Assembly (NCBI GenBank): GCA_017302455.1
Contig: JAFLDO010000020.1
Coordinates: 24,124-88,123 of the forward strand
From: Accumulibacter sp.
GTDB taxonomy: Bacteria > Pseudomonadota > Gammaproteobacteria > Burkholderiales > Rhodocyclaceae
Direction of reading: 5' to 3'
Length of the DNA stretch: 64,000 nucleotides
The notes beneath the pieces were generated by a model. That model was not told the origin of the DNA and did no database searches. It saw only the letters and a list, made by a program, of their open reading frames with translations. Positions 19,101 to 26,865 of this stretch are shown one piece after another (position 1 is the first letter of the stretch; each line of letters opens with the position of its first letter). Position numbers and translations under genes: made by a program.

Positions 19101-20392
19101 TGGCGCATTTCGACACGCTGACGGATCTCCCCAACCGCTCGAACCTGCAGGGACGCCTCGATCAGGCGTTGGCCTCGGCGCGACGCGAGGGCCACGGTCG
19201 TTCGGTGGCCGTGATGTTCCTCGATCTCGATCGGTTCAAGAACATCAACGACACCCTCGGTCACCACGTCGGCGACGCACTCTTGCTGGAGGTTGCGGCG
19301 CGGCTGCGCAGCAGCGTGCGCGACAGCGACGTCGTCGCCCGTCTCGGCGGTGACGAATTCGTCGTCGTGCTCACCGGGGCCGACGCGTTGGCGGCCGAGC
19401 GCGTGGCAGGCAAGATTCTCAAGGCGCTGTCGCGGGCCTACCAGATCGAAGGACATGCTCTGCACTCGACCTCGAGCATCGGCATCGCCGTCTTCCCCGC
19501 CGACGGCGAGAGCGTGGAAGTCCTTATGCAGAATGCCGACGCCGCGATGTATCACGCGAAGTCGGCCGGACGCAACAACGTTCAGTTCTTCACCGCGAGC
19601 ATGAACGAGGCGGCCAGTGACCGGCGCCAGCTCGAAGAGGACCTGCATCTGGCCCTGCAGCAGAAGCAGTTCGTCCTGCATTACCAGCCGCAGGTGGACG
19701 CGCAGCGCCGCGTTTTCGCCGTCGAGGCCCTGCTGCGCTGGCAGCACCCCCACCATGGCCTCGTTCCGCCCGCCAGGTTCGTCCCGCTGGCCGAGGATAC
19801 CGGCCTGATCGTGCCGATTGGACAATGGGTGCTGGAGACCGCATGCGCGCAGATCAAGGCCTGGTCGGTCGACGCACGGACCCGCAAACTGCAGGTCGCC
19901 GTGAACGTCAGTGCACGCCAGTTTCGGCAGCCGGACTTCGTCGAACTACTTCGACAAGCAATCGACAACAGCGGCGCCAACCCGGCGCGCTTGAAGCTGG
20001 AACTGACCGAGAGCTTGGTGCTGGACAATGTCGCCGACACGATCGACAAGATGAACGCCATCAAGCTGCTCGGTGTCACCTTCTCGATGGACGACTTCGG
20101 CACCGGCTACTCGTCGCTGTCCTACCTGACCCGCCTACCCCTCGACCAACTCAAGATCGACCGTGCTTTTGTCTGCCGACTCCCCGAGAACCGGAGTGAC
20201 GCGGTCATCGCGCAAACCATCGTCACCATGGGGCGCAGTCTCGGACTAAAGGTGGTTGCGGAAGGCGTCGAGACCGAAGCACAGCGCCAGTTCCTCGACA
20301 GCCATGGCTGTGACGGGTATCAGGGCTTCCTGTTCAGTCGCCCGCTGGCTGTTGACGCGTTTGAAGACTTCCTGCAGGGCTTCGTGGCGTGA
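16193..20392 (+). CDS. Cache/5xPAS sensor diguanylate cyclase-phosphodiesterase (GGDEF-EAL)
   Basis: A 1399-residue inner-membrane c-di-GMP enzyme. Order of parts: membrane helix (about 17-36), periplasmic double-Cache-like sensor (about 40-285), second helix (about 290-312), then five PAS units starting near 346, 470, 593, 718 and 843. GGDEF starts near 969 and EAL near 1145. The cyclase motif LGGDEF is intact at about 1051, with an inhibitory-site RDSD five residues before it. The EAL domain keeps EALLRW (about 1177), NVSARQF, LELTES, DDFGTGYSSL and VVAEGVETEAQ, so both activities look possible. ATG 16193 directly precedes the first helix; the longer open frame overlaps the MFS gene. The periplasmic ligand is unknown. 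Confidence 0.93.
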   Translation: MIPPKSLTGNLRQRRRLLIGLGVLLLLVLQLLTWQVWLSYQEQIREAETTTRNYATIFATRLDATLRRTDAVLQELARGIPVGRLTRQASERQSGELTSELDSHLLNFGEVIGLRVFDAHGDLLYSTDWANTPHINVVDRDYFRLLRDDPHAGLVFSEVLVSRATNRPSLIVARALRTAEGDFLGAVTAVLDLQQYQALFRAVDLGSTGSIVLRRSDDHRLVVRWPHLADAVNKPLNPEHPARQRMNSGERTATLQFAAQSDGVYRIYSFQRIEHYPFYFIIGISHDDALAGWRTRALVVGFSGCLLLALLAGLLLQIWRSEQREAKVVADLVERDRQLRANSERLEIFQRLAENAGQGIGMAQLDGSLLYANPALRRMIDMPQGAACSDYSFKQFYSREEANRLQHAVLPMLLPAGQWTGEIELRSLSGRTTPAIHTLFVVHNTADEPPVIATVLADISERKEMEERNRQLLAEMETLLGNALVGIVHLRQRCVVSCNRRLEEIFGYAPGELIGKSSQVFYPSIEVFEKIGARAYAVVAENRNFSGELTLRRKDGSLFWGALTGRAIDPSQPHAGSIWVFADISERREAEEESRNLLQAVEQSPVAIVITNRNAEIEYVNPSFTRVTGYSRLEAIGQNPRILQSGEAPSDTYRSLWQTLLEGKVWTGLFHNRRKNGELFWEKASIAPIIGDHGEVTHYLAVKEDVTERLRADKLLQESEEAFRRLFEDAKDPLLLLKDGSFIDCNRATLELLGYGSKAQLLGRDAADISPARQPDGQASGEKAAALIAAALRIGYHRFEWTHQRADGSPVPVEVTLTPITLRGEVILHTLWRDISERRVTETRLRLLAAAFEHSAEAIMVSDRDNRILEVNDAFCRLTGYAADEVRGSDPRLLSSGRTSAEEYRTMWQAINSTGHWQGEVWDRRKDGSYYPKWLSISTIRGAEGNTEYYIGSFVDISERKAAEEKISHLAHFDTLTDLPNRSNLQGRLDQALASARREGHGRSVAVMFLDLDRFKNINDTLGHHVGDALLLEVAARLRSSVRDSDVVARLGGDEFVVVLTGADALAAERVAGKILKALSRAYQIEGHALHSTSSIGIAVFPADGESVEVLMQNADAAMYHAKSAGRNNVQFFTASMNEAASDRRQLEEDLHLALQQKQFVLHYQPQVDAQRRVFAVEALLRWQHPHHGLVPPARFVPLAEDTGLIVPIGQWVLETACAQIKAWSVDARTRKLQVAVNVSARQFRQPDFVELLRQAIDNSGANPARLKLELTESLVLDNVADTIDKMNAIKLLGVTFSMDDFGTGYSSLSYLTRLPLDQLKIDRAFVCRLPENRSDAVIAQTIVTMGRSLGLKVVAEGVETEAQRQFLDSHGCDGYQGFLFSRPLAVDAFEDFLQGFVA

Positions 20393-20423
20393 CCATGGGG
20401 GCACCCGCCGAGCGGCGGCGGCG

Positions 20424-21488
20424 TCACGCCCCGCGCGGCAGCGCCAGCAGCAACTTCCTGATCGGCGCCGGCAGGGCGGCGCGGGCGACGTCCGCGAGGG
20501 GTAGCCATTCCCGAAAGGCTTGCGCCGCAACCGGCCTGCGCTCGTCGACCTCGCAACACAGCACGGTGAGGGTGAGTCGAAAATGGCTGAAGCTGTGGCT
20601 GACCGGCGCCAGCGTTCGCATGCTCCGCAAACGGCAGCCGTGCCGTAGCGCAAAGACCTCAGCCGCGTCAGCGCCCCCCTCGGGCAAGGTCAGCAGACCA
20701 CCCCAGATACCGACCGGCGGACGCCGTTCGAGCAGCACACACCGGCCGTCGGTGAGCAACAAGACGCTGCTCGCCCGTTCCGGGAGCGTCCTTGCCGGCA
20801 GACGCCTCGGCAGTTCGGCCTGCCGGCCATCACGCCAGGCGGCGCAGATCTCCCGCAAGGGACAAGCGTCGCAGGCCGGCTTGCGACGCTTGCAGACCGT
20901 CGCGCCGAGATCCATCATCCCCTGCGTGTAGCTCTCGATACGGCTGTCCGGCAGTAGCGACTCGGCCAGTGCCCATAGCGCGCGCTCGCCTGCCGCCGTC
21001 GAACCCGCGTCCTCGACAGCGAAACAGCGCGCCAGGACACGCTTGACGTTGCCATCGAGGATGGCGGCCCGGCGAGCGAAGGCAAAGACGCTGATCGCAG
21101 CCGCGGTCGAGCGTCCTATCCCTGGCAACCCGGCGTTTTCGATCGGATCGGCCGAAAACGTGCCCGCCCGTTCGGCCACAACGGTTTGCGCACAGCGATG
21201 CAGGTTGCGCGCCCGCGCGTAGTAACCGAGCCCGGACCACAGTTCGAGGACACTATCGAGCGGCGCCGCGGCAAGGGCTTCCAGCGTCGGGAAGCGGAGA
21301 AGAAAGCGGGCATAGTAGGGAAGCACGGTCTGCACCTGCGTCTGCTGCAGCATGATCTCGGACAACCAGATACGATACGCATCGCGCGTCTGCTGCCAGG
21401 GCAGATCGTGGCGACCATTGGCTTCCTGCCAGGCGATGACCCGACCGGCAAAGCTCGGGCAATCTGGGAAGCCGGCAGCAGCCGTCAC
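20424..21488 (-). CDS. mutY: A/G-specific adenine DNA glycosylase
   Basis: MutY removes adenine mispaired with 8-oxoguanine. The product shows HDLPWQQTRDAYRIWLSEIM, the helix-hairpin-helix LPGIGRSTAAAISVFAF with the catalytic Asp in AILDGNVKRV, and the iron-sulphur cysteines in CKRRKPACDACPLREIC. A C-terminal NUDIX-like domain checks for 8-oxoguanine. Start choice: GTG at 21488 (354 residues) sits after a GGGGGA element and closest to the family N-terminus. An ATG at 21575 would add 29 residues without similarity. It converges on the c-di-GMP gene with a 31-base gap. Confidence 0.9.
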   Translation of the reverse strand: MTAAAGFPDCPSFAGRVIAWQEANGRHDLPWQQTRDAYRIWLSEIMLQQTQVQTVLPYYARFLLRFPTLEALAAAPLDSVLELWSGLGYYARARNLHRCAQTVVAERAGTFSADPIENAGLPGIGRSTAAAISVFAFARRAAILDGNVKRVLARCFAVEDAGSTAAGERALWALAESLLPDSRIESYTQGMMDLGATVCKRRKPACDACPLREICAAWRDGRQAELPRRLPARTLPERASSVLLLTDGRCVLLERRPPVGIWGGLLTLPEGGADAAEVFALRHGCRLRSMRTLAPVSHSFSHFRLTLTVLCCEVDERRPVAAQAFREWLPLADVARAALPAPIRKLLLALPRGA

Positions 21489-21734
21489 AGGCAGCGTCCC
21501 CCGTCCGATCTGCCTGAGCTGCGCCCGTTCAGCGGCAGCACCCCGACACGACTCGCCAGCCGTAGCGCAGTACACCCGGCTGCGCAGGCGTCACGGTCTG
21601 ATGCTGTCGGTCAGCGAGAGCCATGGCAACAGCCACCCGGGCAAGAGGATCACCATGACAGTCTACTCGAATCGCCTCGACACAAAAACGCTGTGCGGCG
21701 ATAATCGGAGCCGCGGTCGGTCGGGTATGGGCCC

Positions 21735-21893
21735 ATGGAAATCGAGGCCTGCGCTAAGCAGGCACGCACGAACATCGAAGCTTGGATTGTTGTCCACGGG
21801 TGCAAGGATCGGGTCCGTGACGCCAACGCTGGCCGCTTGTTCATGTCGACTGCGAGTTTTCACTTACTTCAACAACGCCTTCGGATCGACTGA
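21735..21893 (+). CDS. Possible 52-residue open frame coupled to the flavin reductase
   Basis: ATG 21735 opens a frame of 52 residues beginning MEIEACAKQARTNIEAW and ending QQRLRID. Its TGA overlaps the ATG of the next gene as TGATG. I do not recognise it. No strong ribosome binding site precedes it, and codon use is less biased than in the neighbouring genes. The overlap with a downstream start is the only support. The rest of 21489-21734 holds no credible gene and lies upstream of mutY on the other strand. Confidence 0.3.
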   Translation: MEIEACAKQARTNIEAWIVVHGCKDRVRDANAGRLFMSTASFHLLQQRLRID

Positions 21894-22483
21894 TGCGCCT
21901 CCCTGTTGCCTTCCTGGAATGTCCGGACACTGCGGCGGCGATCGCCGAGTTGCCATCCACGGCCTATGCTGACGACCTCACGCTGACGGCAAGGGATCTG
22001 GTCTGCCGCGATTTCCGGGACGCCTTGGGCAGCTTTCCTACCGGAGTTACCGTGGTTACGGCACTGGCGCCCGACGCCAGCCCAATCGGCGTGACGATCA
22101 GTTCGTTCAACTCGGTCTCGCTGGATCCGCCCCTGATCCTCTGGAGCCTGTCATGCGCATCACCGAGCCTTGCGGCCTTCGCACAGGCCGGGCACTACGC
22201 AATCAACGTCCTGGCGGCCGATCAGCAGTGGATCTCGGAGTGCTTCGCGGCACGCGAGAATGATCGCTTCAACGGTGTGAAGGTCAGCAAGGGGCTTGGC
22301 GGAGTCCCACTGATCGAAGGCTGTTCGGCGTGGTTCGAGTGCTCCAACGAGGCGCAGTACCCCGGTGGCGACCACCTCATCCTGGTCGGCCGCGTACACC
22401 GTTTTTCCCGCGGGGATGCCGACGAACCGCTGATCTTCCACGGCGGCCGCTATCGGAAGCTGCGTCACGATGCGCAAGGATAG
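21893..22483 (+). CDS. Flavin reductase-like FMN-binding protein
   Basis: A 196-residue protein of the flavin reductase (split-barrel) family. It has FRDALGSFPTGVTVVTAL, GVTISSFNSVSLDPPLILWSL, HYAINVLAADQQW and HLILVGRVHRF. Such enzymes reduce free flavin with NAD(P)H, usually for a partner monooxygenase; none is adjacent. The first 40 residues before the conserved FRDALG block are unusual, so the true start may be later. ATG 21893 overlaps the stop of a small upstream open frame. Confidence 0.87.
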   Translation: MRLPVAFLECPDTAAAIAELPSTAYADDLTLTARDLVCRDFRDALGSFPTGVTVVTALAPDASPIGVTISSFNSVSLDPPLILWSLSCASPSLAAFAQAGHYAINVLAADQQWISECFAARENDRFNGVKVSKGLGGVPLIEGCSAWFECSNEAQYPGGDHLILVGRVHRFSRGDADEPLIFHGGRYRKLRHDAQG

Positions 22484-22602
22484 CGCCGATGGCCACTATT
22501 ACCGCCTCTGAGGCTGCTTGCCACAAGCTTGCGATACGGGGATCCGGGCGCTCGCACATGGCCTGAAATCCCGGAATCTCGGTCGCCGCCCGAAAGGCGG
22601 GC

Positions 22603-22625
22603 AAAAAAAACCCGCCGGAGGCGGG
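22603..22625 (-). terminator. Rho-independent terminator of the cold-shock gene
   Basis: On the minus strand CCCGCC (22625-22620) and GGCGGG (22616-22611) form a six-base stem with a three-base loop, followed by eight Ts (22610-22603). It lies 25 bases beyond the csp stop. A second hairpin (about 22587-22600) follows the T-run. Confidence 0.85.
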
Positions 22626-22649
22626 TCCCTGTTGCACACCCGAAAAAAA

Positions 22650-22853
22650 TCAAGCGCGCGAGATGTTCGATGCTTGCTTGCCCTTGGGGCCCTGCGTCAC
22701 GTCGAAGGAAACCTTCTCGCCCTCTTTGAGGGTCTTGAATCCGCCCATGGTGATCGCGGAGAAATGCGCGAAGAGATCTTCGCTGCCGTCATCGGGAGTA
22801 ATGAAGCCGAAACCCTTGGCGTCATTGAACCACTTTACAGTACCAGTTGCCAT
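22650..22853 (-). CDS. cspA: Cold-shock domain protein
   Basis: A 67-residue single-stranded nucleic-acid-binding protein. It shows the RNP1 motif [11 protein letters not shown], an RNP2-like LFAHFSAI and the typical start [10 protein letters not shown]. Cold-shock proteins melt RNA structure; which of several paralogues this is cannot be told. ATG 22853 is preceded by AAGGAAG at 22862-22868; an upstream in-frame extension is excluded on that basis. It is divergent from clpS. Confidence 0.95.
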   Translation of the reverse strand: MATGTVKWFNDAKGFGFITPDDGSEDLFAHFSAITMGGFKTLKEGEKVSFDVTQGPKGKQASNISRA

Positions 22854-22883
22854 ATTGCCACTTCCTTGAAAAAAGACTGAATC

Positions 22884-22896
22884 CGGGCGACGCCCG
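22884..22896 (-). promoter_or_regulatory. Perfect hairpin in the cold-shock gene leader
   Basis: CGGGCG at 22884-22889 and CGCCCG at 22891-22896 flank one base, about 31 bases before the csp start codon. Long structured leaders are known to control csp translation in other bacteria. A stem with a one-base loop would need to open at its centre, so the structure is tentative. Confidence 0.3.
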
Positions 22897-23077
22897 ACTT
22901 GCATGCTTCCAGATCAACGCCCGACACCCGAAACTACAGACAGACAAAAGCTCCGCGCGGTGGCCTGACCAAAAACATTCGGCCTTTTTACGCTAAGTCA
23001 GGTAGACGAGTCAAGTGTTTTCGAGCAGCGAGCGTTCGCCGCGCTGCCGCCCAGTCCAAAATCGGTCAAGGTCGGTA

Positions 23078-23105
23078 TTGCGCATCCGGAAAGACTGGTT
23101 AGAAT
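23078..23105 (+). promoter_or_regulatory. Candidate promoter of clpS-clpA
   Basis: TTGCGC at 23078-23083 and TAGAAT at 23100-23105 are separated by 16 bases, a reasonable sigma-70-type pair. Transcription would begin within a base or two of the clpS ATG at 23112. The mRNA would then be nearly leaderless, and no Shine-Dalgarno sequence is visible before that ATG. Confidence 0.4.
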
Positions 23106-23111
23106 TGACCC

Positions 23112-23420
23112 ATGGCGACAAAGCATCAGGATAGCTCCCTACTCGAAGCAAGACCTACGCAACTCAAACCGCCTCCGCTGTACAAGGTCCTGTTGCTGAA
23201 CGACGATTTCACACCGATGGACTTCGTTATCGTGGTTCTGCAGAGGTTTTTTGGGATGGATCGAGAACACGCGACGCGAATCATGCTCAAAGTCCATACC
23301 GAAGGTCGTGGCGTCTGCGGAGTTTTCCCGCGCGACGTGGCGGCGACGAAAGTTGAACAGGTGACAACCTTCGCACGGAGCAACCAGCACCCGCTGGCGT
23401 GCGTAATGGAGGAAAACTGA
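23112..23420 (+). CDS. clpS: ATP-dependent Clp protease adaptor ClpS
   Basis: ClpS binds destabilising N-terminal residues and hands the proteins to ClpAP. The 102-residue product contains [21 protein letters not shown], the substrate-pocket segment of the family, and [18 protein letters not shown]. The flexible N-terminal tail needed to engage ClpA is present (about residues 1-24). It is immediately followed by clpA with no gap. Confidence 0.96.
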   Translation: MATKHQDSSLLEARPTQLKPPPLYKVLLLNDDFTPMDFVIVVLQRFFGMDREHATRIMLKVHTEGRGVCGVFPRDVAATKVEQVTTFARSNQHPLACVMEEN

Positions 23421-25679
23421 ATGATTGCGCAGGAACTGGAAGTCAGCTTGCACATGGCATTTGTCGAGGCGCGGCAGAAACGCCATGAGTTCATCACCGT
23501 CGAACATCTCCTGCTCGCCTTGCTCGACAACCCATCGGCCGCTGAAGCGTTGCGCGCGTGCGGCGCGAACCTCGAACAACTGCGCAAGGATCTGGTGCGC
23601 TTCATCGGCGAACACACGCCAACCGTCTCCGGCGAGGACGAAATCGACACCCAGCCAACGCTGGGCTTCCAGCGGGTGATCCAGCGTGCCATCCTGCACG
23701 TGCAGTCGTCCGGACGGAAGGAGGTCAACGGTGCCAACGTCCTGGTCGCCATATTCGGCGAGAAGGATTCGCACGCCGTTTACTACCTGCAGAAGCAGGG
23801 CGTCACGCGCCTCGATGTGGTCAATTTCATTTCGCACGGGATCAGCAAGGTGCCGCAGAGCGCGCCTCGCAGCGAGCAGGAGGGCGAGCCCGAAAGTGAC
23901 CAGCAGAGCGCTGCCGGCCCACTCGAAAGCTACACGATCAACCTCAACGCGCTTGCCTTGCAGGGCAAGATCGACCCGCTGATCGGTCGTGACCGGGAGC
24001 TGGAACGTGTCATCCAGACACTCTGCCGGCGACGCAAGAACAATCCGCTCCTGGTTGGCGAAGCCGGCGTTGGCAAGACGGCGATTGCCGAAGGGCTGGC
24101 GCGGCGGATCGTCGAGTGCGACATCCCCGAGATTCTGGCCAAGGCCAATGTCTACTGTCTCGACATGGGCTCGCTGCTGGCCGGTACCAAGTATCGCGGC
24201 GACTTCGAACAGCGCCTGAAGGGCGTACTCAAGCAACTGAGCGAAAACCCGCAGGCAATCCTGTTCATCGACGAGATTCATACGCTGATTGGTGCCGGAT
24301 CGGCATCCGGCGGCACGCTCGATGCGTCGAACCTGCTCAAACCGGCGCTTTCCACTGGCCAGTTGAAGTGCATCGGTGCGACCACCTACAACGAGTATCG
24401 CGGCATCTTCGAGAAGGACCACGCCTTGTCGCGGCGCTTCCAGAAGATCGACGTGAACGAGCCGTCGAGCGCCGAAGCGATCGAAATCCTCAAGGGTCTC
24501 AAGTCGCGCTTCGAATCCCATCACGGCATCAAGTACTCGGCCGCGGCGCTGACCACGGCAGTCGAACTGTCGGTGCGCTTCATCACTGACCGCCATCTGC
24601 CGGACAAGGCGATCGATGTCATCGACGAGGCAGGTGCTGCGCAACGGATCCTCCCCAAGTCGCGGCAGAAGAAACTGATCGGCAAGATCGACATCGAGGA
24701 AATCGTTGCCAAGATCGCGCGCATTCCCTCGACCCACGTCTCGACCGACGACCGCACCAACCTGCGCAATCTCGATCGCGACCTGAAGGCAGTGGTCTTT
24801 GGCCAGGATGTCGCCATCGACGCGCTCGCCAGGGCGATCAAGATGGCTCGCTCCGGGCTCGGCAATCCCACCAAACCGATCGGCAGCTTCCTGTTTTCAG
24901 GCCCTACCGGCGTCGGCAAGACCGAAGTTGCCAAGCAACTGGCGTACTGCCTCGGTAACGAACTGATCCGCTTCGACATGTCGGAATACATGGAGCGTCA
25001 CGCCGTGTCGCGCCTGATCGGTGCGCCGCCGGGCTACGTGGGCTTCGACCAGGGAGGTCTGCTGACCGAGGCAGTCACCAAGAAACCGTACAGCGTCCTG
25101 TTGCTCGACGAGATTGAAAAAGCGCACCCCGACATCTACAACATCCTGCTGCAGGTCATGGATCACGGCACGCTGACCGACAACAACGGGCGCAAGGCGG
25201 ACTTTCGCAACGTGGTCATCATCATGACCACCAACGCCGGGCAGGAGGCCATCCAGAAGACGACGATGGGCTTCACGCCATCGCGGCAGGCCGGCGACGA
25301 AATGGTAGAAATCAAGCGCATCTTCACTCCCGAGTTCCGTAACCGCCTCGACGCAACGATTTCCTTCAGGGCGCTTGACCACGACGTCATCCTGCGGGTG
25401 GTAGACAAGTTCCTCATGCAGCTCGAGGCGCAACTCCACGAGAAAAAGGTGGAAGCTGTGTTTACCACGGCGCTGAAGGAGCATCTCGCGGCCCGCGGCT
25501 TTGACCCGCTCCTCGGCGCTCGACCTATGGCTCGACTGATTCAGGACACGATTCGCTCGTCACTGGCCGACGAATTGCTGTTTGGTCGGCTGGCCAACGG
25601 TGGCCACGTCACCGTCGACCTCAACGACGACAAGACCGTCAGGCTGGTCTTCGAGGAAGAACCCGAAATCGTCGCCTGA
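23421..25679 (+). CDS. clpA: ATP-dependent Clp protease ATP-binding subunit ClpA
   Basis: A 752-residue AAA+ unfoldase working with ClpP. It has an N-domain (about 1-145) and two ATPase modules with Walker A motifs GEAGVGKT (about 211) and GPTGVGKT (about 493). Walker B segments LFIDEIHTL and [15 protein letters not shown] are intact. No long M-domain as in ClpB is seen. It follows clpS directly, the standard arrangement. clpP is not in this window. Confidence 0.97.
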   Translation: MIAQELEVSLHMAFVEARQKRHEFITVEHLLLALLDNPSAAEALRACGANLEQLRKDLVRFIGEHTPTVSGEDEIDTQPTLGFQRVIQRAILHVQSSGRKEVNGANVLVAIFGEKDSHAVYYLQKQGVTRLDVVNFISHGISKVPQSAPRSEQEGEPESDQQSAAGPLESYTINLNALALQGKIDPLIGRDRELERVIQTLCRRRKNNPLLVGEAGVGKTAIAEGLARRIVECDIPEILAKANVYCLDMGSLLAGTKYRGDFEQRLKGVLKQLSENPQAILFIDEIHTLIGAGSASGGTLDASNLLKPALSTGQLKCIGATTYNEYRGIFEKDHALSRRFQKIDVNEPSSAEAIEILKGLKSRFESHHGIKYSAAALTTAVELSVRFITDRHLPDKAIDVIDEAGAAQRILPKSRQKKLIGKIDIEEIVAKIARIPSTHVSTDDRTNLRNLDRDLKAVVFGQDVAIDALARAIKMARSGLGNPTKPIGSFLFSGPTGVGKTEVAKQLAYCLGNELIRFDMSEYMERHAVSRLIGAPPGYVGFDQGGLLTEAVTKKPYSVLLLDEIEKAHPDIYNILLQVMDHGTLTDNNGRKADFRNVVIIMTTNAGQEAIQKTTMGFTPSRQAGDEMVEIKRIFTPEFRNRLDATISFRALDHDVILRVVDKFLMQLEAQLHEKKVEAVFTTALKEHLAARGFDPLLGARPMARLIQDTIRSSLADELLFGRLANGGHVTVDLNDDKTVRLVFEEEPEIVA

Positions 25680-25761
25680 GGCAGCGACCATCAGCCGCCC
25701 TGCGGAGGAATACAGGGGCGTTTCCTTTACCCCAAGACGTTGAATACACGAGACAAGCACC

Positions 25762-26256
25762 ATGAGTTTCAAGACTCCCGACCTCCTCGACAACAACGAA
25801 GACAAGGTTCGCGATGGCAGCCTGCGCGTCGTCGCGCCCATGTTCCAGAGCTACGGCGGGCGACCCGAATTCAGCGGACAGATCGTCACACTGAAGCTGT
25901 TCGAAGACAACTCACTGGTGCGCGAACTGCTCGCCGGGAGTGGCGACGGCAAAGTGCTGCTGATCGATGGCGGCGGCTCGCTGCGCTGCGCGCTGGTCGG
26001 CGACCAGTTGGCCATTCTGGCCCACAGGAACCAGTGGGAGGGAATCGTCGTGTACGGCTGTATCCGCGACTCCGGGGACATCGGCCAGATCGACATCGGC
26101 GTCCGTGCGCTCGCCACGCACCCCCTGAAGAGTGTCAAGAAGGGGGTCGGCGAGCGCGATCTGGCCGTAAGCTTCGGCGGCGTGACGTTCAGACCGGGGG
26201 AGTGGATCTATGCTGACGGCGACGGCGTTATCGTCAGCGACCAGCCTCTGACCTGA
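25762..26256 (+). CDS. rraA: RraA-like protein (RNase E activity regulator / HMG aldolase family)
   Basis: A 164-residue protein of the RraA fold. It has [37 protein letters not shown] and a C-terminal [10 protein letters not shown]. Enteric RraA inhibits RNase E, while close relatives are metal-dependent 4-hydroxy-4-methyl-2-oxoglutarate aldolases. The G-D-x(n)-R pattern linked to aldolase chemistry (GDQLA followed by CIRDSG) is present, so the role could be either. It stands 82 bases after clpA. Confidence 0.87.
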   Translation: MSFKTPDLLDNNEDKVRDGSLRVVAPMFQSYGGRPEFSGQIVTLKLFEDNSLVRELLAGSGDGKVLLIDGGGSLRCALVGDQLAILAHRNQWEGIVVYGCIRDSGDIGQIDIGVRALATHPLKSVKKGVGERDLAVSFGGVTFRPGEWIYADGDGVIVSDQPLT

Positions 26257-26340
26257 TTCCGCTGCCGGCCGGCGGTTGCCGGCGGGACCGACACGCTGTA
26301 GCGCTTGCGGCCTTGAAGTTGCCTTTATCGGAGAACGATT

Positions 26341-26847
26341 GTGAACGCTGCCATTGACCTGCTCAGAGCCATACGAACAGGCCGCCTTCAAGATGTCCGG
26401 GCGGTACTTGATGCCGGCACTTCAGTCGAGATCGACGACGGTCGCGGCGACCCTGGCCTGCCGCTTGGCGTCGCCTGCTTCATGGGCTACGCCGACATCG
26501 TCCGCGAATTGGTAAGTCGCGGCGCCAAGGTCAACCTGCCGGACAACTCGCAAGCGACGTCCCCATTGTCCATGGCTGTTCGCGGCAGCCGCAACGAAGT
26601 CGTCAAGGTTCTCATCGAGCTTGGTGCAGACATCCCGGCTGGCATGAAGACCGGGCTGACGGAGCAGGAGATCATGATCGCCCGCTGGAAAGGGCAGCGT
26701 TACGGCGCGAGCACGTCTGCGCATGCCGAGCGCAGCGCCGAGGCGCCGCTGTTCGAGGAAATCGAGATGACCCGCTGCTATGGAACCGACACTGCCGTCC
26801 TTGACGCGGACATGATTCGGGCAGCGCGCGAAATGGACAAGAAGTAA
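26341..26847 (+). CDS. Ankyrin-repeat protein
   Basis: A 168-residue cytoplasmic protein with about three ankyrin-like repeats between residues 4 and 100. Recognisable pieces are GRLQDVRAVLDAGTSVEIDD, GYADIVRELVSRGAKVNLPD and RNEVVKVLIELGADI. The remaining part is polar and unrecognised. It probably mediates protein-protein contact; no partner is indicated. The start is GTG at 26341. It converges on the muramidase fusion with a 19-base gap. Confidence 0.78.
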   Translation: MNAAIDLLRAIRTGRLQDVRAVLDAGTSVEIDDGRGDPGLPLGVACFMGYADIVRELVSRGAKVNLPDNSQATSPLSMAVRGSRNEVVKVLIELGADIPAGMKTGLTEQEIMIARWKGQRYGASTSAHAERSAEAPLFEEIEMTRCYGTDTAVLDADMIRAAREMDKK

Positions 26848-26865
26848 CAGTAACGCAAGCGCCGC

